Part shown: positions 12,370-23,289 of the stretch, piece after piece
Position numbering within the stretch: the stretch's first letter is position 1
Layout of the letters: every line of letters starts with the position of its first letter
DNA from: Deroplatys truncata
Taxonomy: Eukaryota > Arthropoda > Insecta > Mantodea > Mantidae
Length of the DNA: 64,000 nucleotides
NCBI GenBank assembly: GCA_030765065.1
Contig: CM060979.1
Location: 108,116,350-108,180,349 of the forward strand
Direction of reading: 5' to 3'
Notes under the pieces: generated by a model
The model's database searches: none
What the model was told of the DNA's origin: nothing
What the model saw: the letters and a program-made list of their open reading frames with translations, nothing else
Made by a program: the position numbers and the translations under genes

Positions 12370-13510
12370 TGGCTTCTATAAATTAACACATTAGTTACAC
12401 TTTTATTTTAGCTCGTACTGATAAGAACTTCAATATTGATATTTGAATCCTTTAGCTGTAACATTTTCTTTGAATTACACCATCTAATATTTTTTAATTT
12501 AAGAAAACGTCTTTTACCTGGTTTTATCATTCCATCCTTAAATTTGATTTACGTTCTTTGAATCATTATTCTTTCTTTAATTATGTTTAATTTTGCAAAA
12601 TTCGAAAAACAACAAAATAATTCTAAATTGATTTCCTCTTCCAAATTGTTATAAATTCATATTACCGAGGCCATGTTGGCTCTCGGGCAGCAAAACTACC
12701 GCTCCACGCGCCTAAAGCATTGCATACAGGTCATACAATCTTCGTATCACTTCAGTCTGCCTTTATCTGTTGATGAGTCCTTGAAACAGTAATTGTCATA
12801 CTTATGATAATAATTATGAATGTTCTTAGCGTGTATAATTATCAGTACTTTGCCATATTATTATTTATCTAAGTTTAACATCCTTTAAAAGCACAAGTGA
12901 GCTGATGATAAATTAATTTATGAAATTAATGCGTCAAGTAATTACATTCTTATTGCTTCCTTAGCCATTATTTTGATCGCCTGACTTTTAATGCTAAAAA
13001 TTAAAAATATCAATAAACTTGTTCAATATTTTATGTAATACAAACTTCCTAAAAATGTAGGATGCCTAATTGGGCAAAGTATACCATACCATAAACAAAA
13101 TTAATTGTATAAACTGTGCAATGGTTATAGTGAATATTGGAGAGAAATTTTTTCCTTAAAATAGAAATTACTAGCCTTAAATGAAAAGCTACTTTAAGAT
13201 TTATAAATATGGTTACGTATAGTAAGCAATGAATCCTTAATGGATAATACAATAAGATATAAGTGGGGATATATATTTTGATATTCTTACATTTTTCAAA
13301 ATGAAAGCCAAAAAATTCGGTATCATCCCTCTTGTTCCTATGAGCAGACCTATCTACTGCTTTAACATCATCTATGTGATATTTTCCCTTAAAATAGGGT
13401 ACTGTAGGCTCCATATTTCACGATTTTCCTTGTTCACTTCCCCCGATTAACCCGAGCTTAGTTCAGATCTAATCTTACTTCATCCAAGATGTACGAAGTC
13501 TTGTCCCTGT
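12370..13510. other. AT-rich, no recognised feature
   Basis: A 121-codon frame on the minus strand (13049-13414) starts with a fairly balanced 40-residue stretch and turns hydrophobic and AT-driven after it. I recognise no family, and no splice context was convincing, so I list it here rather than as a gene. Confidence 0.4.
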
Positions 13511-13514
13511 CAAT

Positions 13515-13720
13515 GGTGCCCGCCCTTGTAGCTATAGCCGTGGGCGCTGGAGCGTGTAGCTTCGGCGCTCCGCTAAGCTGAGGGTCGTGGGTTCGAGTCC
13601 AGACATGTGCATGGGTGTTTGTGTGTTGTGTTAAATGTGTAATTGCGGTAATAAGCAACATGTAAACAGTGAAACACAGTAACCATAAACTGGGTAAACA
13701 AGAGAACCTTAAAAAAAAGT
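13515..13720 (+). mobile_element. tRNA-derived SINE
   Basis: A tRNA-like head with an A-box-like segment (TAGCTATAGCCGTGGGCG) and a near-perfect B-box (GTGGGTTCGAGTCC, about 13588-13601) is followed by a non-tRNA body (TGTGCATGGGTGTTTGTGTGTTG, then AACAGTGAAACACAGTAACC) and an A-rich end near 13711-13719. Known: this head-body-tail layout is that of Pol III-transcribed SINEs mobilised by LINE machinery. No clear target-site duplication was found, so edges are approximate. Confidence 0.7.
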
Positions 13721-15505
13721 AGCTGCTTCTGCTTCTATCACCTTCAGTGATGCACGGATCTACCTGATGCACCTAAGAATGTAACTAAATAGGAATATAA
13801 ATAAACAACGTTTGAAGATACTCAGATTTTATATTTATTTATATTATAAAGGTCAACAACGACTACATGAACTTCTGGTAATTTCGAAAGTCTCTGTTAA
13901 GGAAATTTCAACAAATTAAGCATTTAGACGTTTACGTTTGCAGGAAACCTTCCGTCATTTCTTCTTTTACTGGTGAGAGATTTCGAAATCGCGTATTTGC
14001 TACTTATCTAATGACCACCTAAGACTGTGAGGTGTTTTGGATCAAGTTTTGTCGTTCTTGCAGAATGCTTTAAGTTGCCATTAGAGAAAAACTTCCTGCC
14101 AAGCTGTCACTCCATCTGTTAAGAGAGTACTAGCGCTATATTGCTTATCTAGCTCGTTATGGCAGTCTCATCCTGAGTTGAATTTGAGAATTACTTCGTC
14201 TTGCTAAAACCACACACGCATTTTTGTGATCAAGGCCAATTGGACTGCTGCTGAAAGAGGTTATAATTTATAATAACTTATACTGGTGTTGGATCATTTT
14301 AAGCAGCAAATTGAATCCATCAATATAGCCTCTAAGAGCCCCTTCAGGAAAGCCTACAAATTTAATATTTGAATAAAAAATATATTAAATAAATAAGCGA
14401 CGCGTTACTCAATTACGAAGAAGATGACGCCCCAGTAGTTCCTGAGAATATTTAGAAACAGAGGTTGATGTTGGGGGACATATATCTGGTAAACATTGTT
14501 CTTAGTATCATATCAGTACAGGAAGAATACAAAAAATGTTGTTCTCTTAGTATTATGGAGTCATACTGAAACACTCTTCTTATCCCATCTGGCTTGCTGG
14601 GTGCAATTAGAATATTCGATAATTTCAGGTACCCTCACACTCTTCCAGCTCCAGCTAACGAGATTCTGCCCCATTTCCGAGAAACTCTACATGCGGTAGG
14701 GCCGGAGCATGCCTTAATTTTCCGGTTGCTAGCAACAGGGGACACACAACCCCGGGATGGGCATGACGTTATCATTGGCGGACAATATCATTGTCTAACT
14801 GTAACAACGTTCGGCAAGCAACTATATCAAACAACAAAAGCTTATGACTCAAGGCATCTGAAATGGACAGCATCTGTGCGCTCACCTGTTTGGAGATGTA
14901 GTTTCAGTATAATGAGCATATGTTGAGGCTGGGGAAATCATGCGTGAACTTATATGTCGGGAAACGATTATATTCCGCTTCAAAAGCCGCAGGTATGATT
15001 AGCGCTTCTTCATTACACGCTCTGATGGTCCGTTATTATAATTTGCTTATTTGGTTCTGGCGCTTTAAAACAAAATAGACGTGACTGCTATTCGAAGTTC
15101 AGCTAGTCGGAGTATTGCAGTGCACTAAGAGAGAAACTTGCTGCTTCTGGACAAAGGATATTACTTTGGACCAAAACGCTTTGCGTTATAACACAAATGC
15201 GCGGATTAAGCCACAGCAAAACGCTATACGGGAAATAAAATTAAATAAATTTCATGAATGTCGGGTGAAGTCGAATTGAACTGTGCCAGTTTTATTACAC
15301 AAATGAAACTTACAAACTACGTTCACTCTTTATTAGAGCATAAAATCTTCCATAAAGTTCAATATAAGGTGTGTGAACATATATGAGCTGAGATCCGTAG
15401 ATATGACATGGAATATACCCCGATCACAACCGCTGCGTAATTTTCATATGCGGATTACTTTCTCAGAAACATAAGACTCAACTAATGTTTTTATTTCTAC
15501 CTCCG
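13721..15505. other. No recognised feature
   Basis: The 110-codon frame at 14594-14926 lies in a GC-richer patch and has no motif I recognise. The rest is ordinary AT-rich sequence. Confidence 0.45.
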
Positions 15506-15509
15506 CAGA

Positions 15510-15715
15510 GAGAACCGACACGGGTACCCGAGGTCGTTAAGGCACGGACTCGTGAACGGGAAATCTGCTATTCAAATACCGCCAGCACTGTTCTCCCTGA
15601 CACTTCGTTTCCAAATTTCCCTTCCCATTTATAATTTCATTTCATGTATCATCATTATCCAATGCCTGTGGTGCCGTATCCACTAAGAAGTGGTGTTAAA
15701 CACTACTACTGAAAA
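15510..15715 (+). mobile_element. Probable tRNA-derived SINE, diverged
   Basis: The head shows GGTCGTTAAGGCACGGACTCGTGAACGGG and a degraded B-box (CTATTCAAATACCGCC). The body has CTTCCCATTTATAATTTCATTTCATGTATCATC and CACTAAGAAGTGGTGTTAAACACTACTAC. The order fits a SINE, but both promoter boxes are eroded and no duplication was seen. Confidence 0.5.
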
Positions 15716-15811
15716 CCCTACTCAGAGATTTTTCCCCCAAAATTTTATGTAATGTGTGAAAATTATAGCTTTAAAAAATAAAGGAAATTATCCTGTTTTG
15801 ATAAAATTGGG

Positions 15812-15965
15812 ACCGAGAGGGATAGCTCCCACGCTAACGTCTGTAGCCCGCATTCGGGAGGTCCCGGGTTCAAGCTCCGGAGCTGACCGAAGGTTCCTGT
15901 GAGGTTTTCTAGGTCGCTGGGTGAATGCTGTGTTGGATAATTTGATCCGCAAAATTATATATAAT
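15812..15965 (+). mobile_element. tRNA-derived SINE, CATTCGGGAGGTC type
   Basis: The head contains GATAGCTCCCACGCTAACGTCTG, then GCATTCGGGAGGTCCCGGG and a B-box-like GGTTCAAGCTCC. The tail has GGTTTTCTAGGTCGCTGGGTGAATGCTG. The same head is seen at 47943 (plus) and 17580-17640 (minus), and a related GTGAATGCTG tail occurs at 47943. These look like one SINE family. Confidence 0.65.
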
Positions 15966-16835
15966 CTTGGCTCTTGCTTTTTTGTGAAAAAATAGATATA
16001 TCAGATAATAACGCGACTGACTTACTTGGAGATCTAGGACATCTTACTGTCCTGGTGAAATTTTTAGGATTAATCCCTAATAGACGGTGAGCATAGACAT
16101 TACACTTCCAGACAAATTACGTCATTAATCTTACAATCAACCAACGCAAAACCAGGCGTGCTTTAGTAGTTTTTGATGAGAAAGTTATTTCGGAAGATCA
16201 TGTAGTGGTCGATCATGTTTTAAACCTCCCGCTAATCATTATGAATCGATGACGTCATTGTTTGAGACAGAACGTAACTCGCTCTATATGGTTTTCCTGG
16301 TACTCCTAGAAATGACATGGAAGGCGACAGAGAACTCCTTGGAGAGGGGAGAGAAAAACGAGAATTCAAATCACGTGGCATGTAAGAATTGGCAATGTAA
16401 GTCAATTGCTTGCAACTAGTGAAACCATCTTATTTTACATTCATACAATCTATTTTCTTTTCTTCCATATTGCACAGGGTGTACAACAAACCAGATTTTC
16501 TGCTAAACTGTAGTGGCGATGTTCCTGGCTTTTCTGTTGTAATTAATCACATTTTATCCAGGTTAACATTTTGAAATTTGTAGTGACCGATCGCTTCTTC
16601 CCTGTAACTGAATTGTGGCACAGAATGGAGCGACATATGGCAATTAATAAAACACGGATTTTCTAATACTATTACAACGACTTTAATTTTAACTCGGCGT
16701 TTAAAATTATTTGTAAGGTTTTTTAACAAATGTTCCTTTACGCTATCCCAGTGTGTGCATTAAGTTGGATCTAGCTGATATTGAAAAACTCATTATCCTG
16801 GCTGGATTAGGACTGCCGATCTTTGGTATTTTGAG
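15966..16835. other. No recognised feature
   Basis: AT-rich sequence. A short ACAGGGTGT motif near 16477 resembles ends of some Tc3-like elements but has no partner nearby. Confidence 0.45.
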
Positions 16836-16839
16836 GTTA

Positions 16840-17145
16840 AATACGAAACTTCAAGTTTGGTATTTATCCGGCTTTTCCTTTTTGGAGCTATGTTGTTCAC
16901 AGACACACAGGCAAATGAAGCTTTTGCTATAACATATGGTGTGTTGTATTCACATGACTTCTATACTCCCTCTTCCACAAACTATTCTTACAAAGCTTAT
17001 TCTTGCATATATTTCATGTTAATACAGATAACCCTTCATCACTTATTTACACAATTCGTTGTATAAGTAGAATACATTAAGCTAATCCGATAGCCAAACT
17101 CCTCAAAACTGATCGCTATGTGATAGTTTTGGATTGGTTGGCTAT
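16840..17145 (+). repeat. Family A pieces: body fragment followed by a left end
   Basis: A body fragment (CAAGTTTGGTATTTATCCG, then TATGTTGTTCACAGACACACAGG, ending near 16913) is followed by a left end (TGGTGTGTTGTATTCACATGACTTCTATACTCCC at about 16938). The left module then reads CATGTTAATACAGATAACC and CGCTATGTGAT. The left module appears to continue past the SINE-bearing segment at 17150-17645, resuming near 17700. So one old copy is probably split by later insertions. Confidence 0.55.
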
Positions 17146-17149
17146 GGAG

Positions 17150-17464
17150 GGGGCTCGGCACTGATCCACATAGTGGAGCGTCTCCAGGAGCAAGAATGAG
17201 GCGAGAGGAGACACCGGGCGGCCGGAACCGGAAGTGACAGCATAGGAATGGCACGGTTCTTAAGTTTTCGGATAGAGACTCCCTGTCAGATGGACAGGCA
17301 GACTGGGGAACCCACTCCGCACAGAGGGTTCCAACGCCCCTCCAGGTGGTTAGGATAGCGTCGACAGCCAGCCGAAAGCCGAGTGACGGAGACAGTCACG
17401 AAGAGCAGCCTTTTTTCCTCTGCCACATTGCTCCGAAATACTATCACCGACACTTCTTCCAACC
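17150..17464. other. GC-richer unrecognised segment, probably an inserted repeat
   Basis: It stands out by composition from the AT-rich family A copy on both sides, so it is probably part of an insertion. Overlapping open frames on the minus strand (17039-17742) arise from this composition. I recognise no domain. Confidence 0.4.
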
Positions 17465-17645
17465 TTGAAAGAAACCAACGGACGAAAGATGAAGGGAAAT
17501 GAGAATGGAGATGAAATGGAGGGACAGGAAATTTGGCGACCCGGGAAAACCCCCCGAAAAATATCATGGGTCAGGAAGGTCGGCCACAGGAATCGAACCC
17601 ACGACCTCCCGAATGCGAGCCGCAGACGTGATAGCTTTGAAATTC
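17465..17645 (-). mobile_element. tRNA-derived SINE, CATTCGGGAGGTC type, minus strand
   Basis: Read on the minus strand from about 17640: CACGTCTGCGGCTCGCATTC, GGGAGGTCGTGGGTTCGATTCC (strong B-box), CTGTGGCCGACC, then the body with TTTTCGGGGGGTTTTCCCGGGTCGCC and a C/T-rich tail ending near 17470. The head matches the SINE heads at 15.8 and 47.9 kb. The B-box is better preserved than in those copies. Confidence 0.7.
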
Positions 17646-17699
17646 TGTTCTCTTTGTATGAACATACGAAAGAAGGAAAAAAAGAAACAAAAACAATAG

Positions 17700-18185
17700 C
17701 TATTTGCAGTTGAGAGAAGTATAAAGTATTTTGAAAATTCAAACTAATACAAAGAATATTTCAAAATAGGTAAAATATGAAAATGTTATTTGACATAAAA
17801 ATAAAAATGTTATTTGTTGCAAATGTTGTGCTTTAACTAGATATACATTTGTTGTCCAGTAATATTTTGTCCCTATCTTACGATTTCCTAATTATCAAAA
17901 GTCATTCACAAATAAAGGCGAATTTACAGACTATTCCTAGAAAAGTTAAGATATACATTTTATTTATCATGAAAATAGCTTAAACAGATGAATTTTAATC
18001 GAAATCCTTAGAGCCATTTCTGAAAGAATAAAAAATTTCGGAGTGGGGGATTCTCTTTAAAATTTCCGTATCGTATTCTTGGAAGAAGTTGAACTTAAAC
18101 ACTAAGTTTGGTTTTTAACCAACTTTTTGTTTTTGAGTTATGCTGTTCGCGAGCGCATGCACACACACACATACACACACAGGAA
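17700..18185 (+). repeat. Family A, diverged body
   Basis: Ordered blocks: GTATTTTGAAAATTCAAAC, TTGTTGTCCAGTAATATTTTGTCCCTATCTTACG, CAAAAGTCATTCACAAATAAAG, TTCCTAGAAAAGTTAAGATATACATTTTATTT, ATCGAAATCCTTAGAGCCATTTCTGA, GAGTGGGGGATTCTC, CTTGGAAGAAGTTGAACTTAAACACTAAG, and a CACA tract (about 18160-18180). It leads directly into the tandem right-end array at 18186. Confidence 0.75.
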
Positions 18186-18614
18186 TCAACAACATTGAAT
18201 TTTTAGGTGGAACACAAGACTTTCTCCACTTATTGTAGCTACATAGTAGAGAAAGTAAAAATGCCTACTTCGGATTCGGGGAGTCTCAAAACGTGTATTT
18301 CTGGTGAATCTCGGTATTTAAATTTTGGGTGGAATAAAATACTTTCTCTGCCCCCTGTAGCTATGTAATAGAGAAAGTAAAAACGCCTTCTTTTGTTTCA
18401 GGCGGTCTCAAAACATGTATTTCCGATGAATCTCTTTATTGAATTTTTGGGTGGAACACATACCTCCTGTAGCTACGTAGAGAGAAACTAAAAATGATTT
18501 CTTTGGATTCAGGGGTCATAAAACGTGTATTTCCGTGAATCTCGTTATTGGATTTGTGAATGGAATACGATACCTTCCCTACTTATTACAGGTAAGTAGT
18601 ACAGACAGTAAAAA
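18186..18614 (+). repeat. Four-unit tandem array of the family A right end
   Basis: Four consecutive units each end in a variant of TAGAGAAAGTAAAAA, at about 18262, 18383, 18494 and 18614, giving periods near 121, 111 and 120 bp. Each unit carries a GTCTCAAAACGTGTATTTCC block (partial in the first), then GAATTTTTGGGTGGAA and a CTACTTACTGTAGCTACGTAG segment before the end motif. Single right ends occur in the other copies, so this is a local amplification of the terminal module. Confidence 0.85.
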
Positions 18615-18619
18615 GAAGA

Positions 18620-19380
18620 GTTGTGTATAGATAAGCGGCTGTTTGTCCTTACGACACTTGCATGCAACCAAATAGGGAAAAGTGTAACTTAGACTGTAAT
18701 TTGAAATAATTTCTGACCTAAATTGTTGTCACGATTAAAATAAAGTGCACGGAAAAACCATACTTTATGACATTATGATAAATAAAGAACATATGATAGT
18801 TGATAATGGGTAGAGAAGGTAGTGAATATACAAAACCAAACCATTTTGTTTTAAAAATTGCTTATTACTGCTTATGTCGCTGAGCTGTAATGTTATTGCA
18901 GTTTTCTTTTCACAGTTATTACACAGTTATGATATTTTCTTTAGCTCTATTACATTCCCTAACGTTGAAGAGCAGGTATGAGCTAAGGCACCCGGCGTAA
19001 CCTTTCGATAAGACACCCCGCTTACCCCCTACAGGTGGAACGGAAACATTTGGAGCCCTCTGTACACCCTATACCCCACACCATGGCGAGATACCATTCA
19101 ACTCTCTCATCGGACATCCGACCCCGCAAACCTTCAAGACGATTTCAAATGTCGTACCTCAAAGGCAACTTGGAATGCAACAAGTGCTTCTTTCTAGGTC
19201 TTATGTTTAAACACTATTAGGGATAATTTACACTTCATTAGTTGTTCTTTTATGCTAACCGTTTGCAGCAACTATTTTGGAAACTCGAATCCAACTTGAA
19301 ACATTCAATACACGGCCAGGACTCGAACCATGCCCTTGTTCTTGTGAGCTAATATAGCGAAATACTCGTATGCACATTCA
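18620..19380. other. No recognised feature
   Basis: AT-rich sequence, apart from a short CCCC/ACACC-containing GC-richer patch at 18985-19140 that holds a 61-codon frame without a motif. Confidence 0.5.
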
Positions 19381-19384
19381 AACC

Positions 19385-19572
19385 TGTCATCTGATTAATG
19401 TCCTTGTGGTTTACCGAGAAAAATGCGAATCAGTTGGAGAATTTAATGTCGTGCGGATATATTGCCATGGTAGCTTAGTGGTTAGAGCAAGCGGACGGTG
19501 AACGGGAGATCCGTGGTTCAAATCCCGGCTATAGCAACGAATTTTTCAGTCGTCTGATTCTACCTTTCCAAC
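19385..19572 (+). mobile_element. Single arm of the tRNA-like element
   Basis: Reads GTCCTTGTGGTTTACCGAGA, AATGCGAATCAGTTGGAGAA, ATTGCCATGGTAGCTTAGTGG (A-box-like), GATCCGTGGTTCAAATCCCGGCTATAGCA (B-box-like) and TTTTTCAGTCGTCTGATTCTACC. This is the same sequence order as the plus arm at 40.4-40.6 kb, without an inverted partner beside it. It may be a solo end or a truncated copy. Confidence 0.75.
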
Positions 19573-20094
19573 TGCTTAACAGTTCCAGAGGTAACTGCCA
19601 GATCTTGCGATTTACGTTTTCTCAAAGACTTCATTCTACTTACCACACTTAGCCCTTGATTCACGCACTTGCGCTAAGCTCTGGAAGGAGTTCTTTGTGT
19701 TAGTAACAAGAGCGCTGCAGTTACATCATACATTTAAATTTAGTGCCACCATAATTATTAATTATAATTTATTGGCACTTATAATTCCGAATGCATTTTA
19801 TCATTTAGGTGTAGTTAAAGTTTAGGCTAGGCGTAGTTAAATTAACGAGTTAGTGTTTAGTTTAGTTAGCATAATTTAGGAACAAGGTATATAATTATAT
19901 GGTTCGTGTAATTTAGTGACAAAAATAATGTTGTTGCATTGCTTTGAGTGATGCAAGATGGAGAATTTGGTTGCTCTGCATTCTTTTATGTGGCTACATG
20001 CGCAGTAAGTAAACAAATAATTATAAGGTTTAAATTATGTTAATAAAACGTTTTCATGAGCCGAAATTATCAGTCACAACGAAAACAAAACAAA
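19573..20094. other. No recognised feature
   Basis: AT-rich. Around 19810-19880 there are imperfect TTAGTTTAG-like iterations, too irregular to call a tandem repeat. Confidence 0.5.
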
Positions 20095-20096
20095 AA

Positions 20097-20295
20097 GTAT
20101 AATGTGTTACATTCACAAGGCTCTCTATAATCACTATCGCTGCTTGTATGCATCTTCTATGCACTATCCTTACGAAAGCTCATTTTCTATATCTACTTCA
20201 TGTTAATCAGGATAAACCTTTCCAAAATTAGTCTCATTCCACAATTCATTGTAGGTGTAAGGGTGATAGAGGAAAGCGAATCGATAGTTAGGTGT
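20097..20295 (+). repeat. Family A left-end fragment
   Basis: Follows the family A start: TAATGTGTTACATTCACAAGGC, TCTCTATAATCACTAT, ACGAAAGCTCATTTTCTATATCTACTTCATGTTAATCAGG, ATTGTAGGTGTAAGGG. The body is missing, and only this left module is recognisable. Confidence 0.65.
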
Positions 20296-20689
20296 TTAAA
20301 AACCTACATTCTGACCCCTTTTAAAAGAGCGGGAGGATAATAAATGCTCTATGCGCTGCGACCAGATGTGATGGTTTAATCTCAAAGATCTCTGCTCCTT
20401 AGCAAAGTCTGAAAGTCTCTTAGGAGGCCTGCTTGAAATCGTTGCCATCGCACGAGTTCCTGATTAAGGCATTTAACTCAAAACGGTTGTAGCAATATGT
20501 CTTCTTCACACTACGCTCTCAAGAGTACCAGCTGTGGACGCCACACAAGCAGGGTATTGACATTCAGAATTTTACAATTAGTGAAGGGGTGACTGACCTC
20601 TCTTAGTGCGTTGTGAAATTTCAGCTTCTAAAACCTATCATACTCTGTGAGGATCTAAAGTACGGTTCACGAAATAAGATATATCACGA

Positions 20690-20905
20690 TATCAGGTAGG
20701 CTTATTGGAAAGTGCTAAACTTAAACACGAGTTCACCGAGTTTTTGAGACATGCTATTCACATACAGATACCAGAGAAACGCGCTCGTAGGCCTTTATTC
20801 GACATTTTTTTTCAGTGGTCTTAAAACTTGTATTGTTGGTGAAACCAAATTTTTGGGTAGACCTACTATAGCTAGGTGGTAGGCAAAGTAAAATGAAGTA
20901 GATAA
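20690..20905 (+). repeat. Family A right-end fragment
   Basis: Contains GAGTTTTTGAGACATGCTATTCACATACAGA, TTTTTTTTCAGTGGTCTTAAAACTTGTATTG, AAATTTTTGGGTAGACC, CTAGGTGGTAGGCAAAGTAAAATG. These match the right third of family A. With the left end at 20097 it may be one copy that lost or diverged its middle, because the 395 bp between them is not clearly related. Confidence 0.6.
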
Positions 20906-21410
20906 AAATTGTGGAATATAATGGAGAACAGTTTCGAACAGTTTAATATTAATCTATATAGCCTTTAATAAAAACCTGAAAATGCTTTGAACATAAAGCA
21001 TAGGTAAGTAAAACTAACATCATGGCGTTTACAGCAAAACACACTGTAAGAACAAAAACAATAATACATGACAAAAAATTCGAGTGATGAACTAATTATT
21101 GGGTTGAAATATAAGCCATAGTTAATGTGATACGATATGAATAATAAACCACACTCAGTTCAGTATATCTTTGGGACTATAAGAGAAATTTAAGAGCTAT
21201 AGGAAAGGAAATGCAATTCAAAATCTATAGTCGTGACCCGACCAATAATAGTATAAAACTGGGGAACCTTATCACCTTAGGAAAGAAAACTGGCAACGTT
21301 GTTTCACATCACAGTTTTCCCTTGTTTTAATTTCTTTCGAATGTTATCAGTAATTGGCTTAACGTTAATTGCTAACATGCATTCCGCCTACTGTCGAGAA
21401 TCTTCGAATG
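20906..21410. other. No recognised feature
   Basis: AT-rich sequence. No motif seen on either strand. Confidence 0.5.
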
Positions 21411-21415
21411 TTAAG

Positions 21416-21525
21416 TTAATTTACTTTCTCTACTACTTACCTGTAGCAGGAAAAGAAAGTGTTGCATTCCACCAAAAAATTCTGTGCCGAGATTTCATCG
21501 GAAATACACGATTTGCAAATCCTGA
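21416..21525 (-). repeat. Family A right-end fragment, minus strand
   Basis: On the plus strand it reads TTTACTTTCTCTACTACTTACCTGTAG, TGTTGCATTCCACC, AAAAATTCTGTGCCGAGATTTCATCGGAAATACACG. This is the reverse complement of the right terminus of family A, followed by unrelated sequence. Confidence 0.75.
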
Positions 21526-22276
21526 GCCGTTTTGCCCGTTTCTCCATCTCCATGACGAGAGCATTTCTACAATAATCTGAGATATTGGACCTGTAAATTT
21601 GTGACGTCATGTGAAGTTGGTGACAGTCTACTAAAACGAATACTGGTTGGTCGAGTTTTGGGCAGTGGAGGAAACACCGGAGAGGAGAGGCTCCCAGCAG
21701 GTCAAGAGAAGGAAGTCAGTCGCCACATGAGAGATCTTCCTACACACGTCCGGGTGACACATGTAGGTAAAGAGAGACATAGGACGTCTACATTATCGAT
21801 GAATACAGGTTCAAAATTATTTCTAAAGATGTTTGACAAATGACAGCGCGTGATAATGGGTGAAAGAACTTTATTTGTATGTAAAAATAAAATAAACTGA
21901 ACAAGACAAGCGAAGAGAACCATTCTCGTAATTGTATAAGGGAATGATTAAATATAGACAGTGTTAAATCATAAAAAAGTTTTCAGTTTTTTAAATTATT
22001 GCGGAGGAGCTAATTTTTGTACTTAATTTTAAAAGGAACAAAGTTTTCGAAAGGTTTATCTTTTGTTAAAATTGTAAACTACGTTTGTTTCCCCAGCATA
22101 TGTATATGCAGTCCACGAGTGATTTGGATAGGAAGTACATTGTGAGGGAAACGACACCTTAGAAATTCACAAGTTCTTAAAAGAAACTCGGTTCATGTTT
22201 CTTACATACACAAGCACAAATTAGTTAACCTTCTTGAAATATAAGGAGACAATATTTTAGGGCAGTGTATAATATA
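21526..22276. other. No recognised feature
   Basis: GC-richer part at 21600-21800 with frames on both strands but no domain I recognise. The rest is AT-rich. Confidence 0.45.
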
Positions 22277-23128
22277 CGAGGGCTGATCAATAAATACTGA
22301 GATTGATTTTTTCCTGTAGCTTTCTTGAGAGTTTCCTGTCTCTATCATGAATATTTGTAAAGAGCGGGGTTTCATGTATAACGTCCATAGGCGGCAGCAC
22401 TCTCGTATCGGTAGATTGGTAGTAATGCTGTATATTGTTGACCCTAGTTGAATTTCGCATAGCACAAAATGAAGGTGACACAAGAGGAGCAATAAAATTT
22501 TGTTTTCGTTTAAATCATATAGCATACGGTGAAGATGCACTACCTCGTGTTTAGGTGGTTCAAAGACGTCAAAGTAGAGCGAGTCCTCTGTGCTAAGCAA
22601 GGTGGGCCTGGTGCTTCGGCTTCTGCTATGACTAAAGTCAACATCAATACAGCTGCTGTGATTGTTTTCCCCCTCAAACCACTGTTACAGCAGCGTACAC
22701 GTCAGTATTGGCTACAGCGAGGAAGCACATTGCAAGGAAACATCCAGAACTTATCACAACAACGTGCGGCCTCACGTTGCAAATCAAGTCCAGGACTTTT
22801 TGGCTAAATTCAACATTACCTGTGTGCCGCATCTGCCTTATAGCCCCAATCTTGTCCCCTGTGATTTTGTTTTATTCCCATTACTAAAGGCAAAGTTCCG
22901 GGGCATTCGATTTGAGAGCACTGAAGCAGTGCTGAAGAAAAGTGAGGCAATTCTCAAAGACCTGACAAAGAATGGCCTGTACCATGTGTTCGAGGACTGG
23001 CAGAGACGCTATAAAAAGTGCATTCAAGTAGAATAGGACTACTTTGAAAAAGACCATGTCAACATTGAAATGCAGTAATAAATATCTGTGAAAAAAAATT
23101 AGTCTCAGTCTTTATTGCTCAGCCCTCG
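22277..23128 (+). mobile_element. Internally deleted mariner element with both terminal inverted repeats
   Basis: The left terminus CGAGGGCTGATCAATAAA and the right terminus (reverse complement CGAGGGCTGAGCAATAAA) match with one mismatch in these 18 bases. The inverted match extends to about 36 bp on each side. TA dinucleotides flank both ends (22275-22276 and 23129-23130), as expected for mariner target duplication. The total is 852 bp against about 1.3 kb for intact mariners, so roughly a third is missing. The gap falls in the middle of the transposase. Known: such shortened copies can be moved in trans if they keep good ends. Whether an active source exists cannot be judged here. Confidence 0.92.
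22469..23078 (+). pseudogene. Mariner transposase, internally deleted and mutated
   Basis: The likely start ATG (22469-22471) begins a mariner-like leader (MKVTQEEQ) that hits a stop at once. An N-terminal stretch continues in another frame to about 22620. The sequence then jumps to the C-terminal half, open at 22662-23036, with VRPHVANQVQDFL, CVPHLPYSPNLVPCDF and an ending like other mariners (DWQRRYKKCIQVE). An in-frame TAG at 23034-23036 precedes a few more family-like codons up to 23078. The N-terminal HTH is only partly present and the segment with the first catalytic Asp is lost. The second catalytic Asp is Asn here (AAC, in HNNVRPH). The third is kept (Asp in PCDF), and the interval between these two positions is the 34 residues typical of mariner D34D. 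The gene cannot encode an active enzyme. Confidence 0.88.
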
Positions 23129-23289
23129 TATATACCTTGTCCTTTGCATATACCAAGGTAGGGTCTGATTCACGTCCTTTCGGGTGATCTGTTATTCAGC
23201 TGACGTATGAATAATTCCTACTATATAATTTCACTATAATTATATGTATGGGCATAATTACTGGAAAGTTTAAAACAGATCGTAACAAT

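Noticed and set aside
13049..13414. 121-codon frame on the minus strand
   Set aside because: The second half is composition-driven and hydrophobic, no family recognised, no supporting signals.
17039..17742. Overlapping frames of 66-130 codons on both strands
   Set aside because: They cross a SINE and a GC-richer insert inside a family A copy, with no domain.
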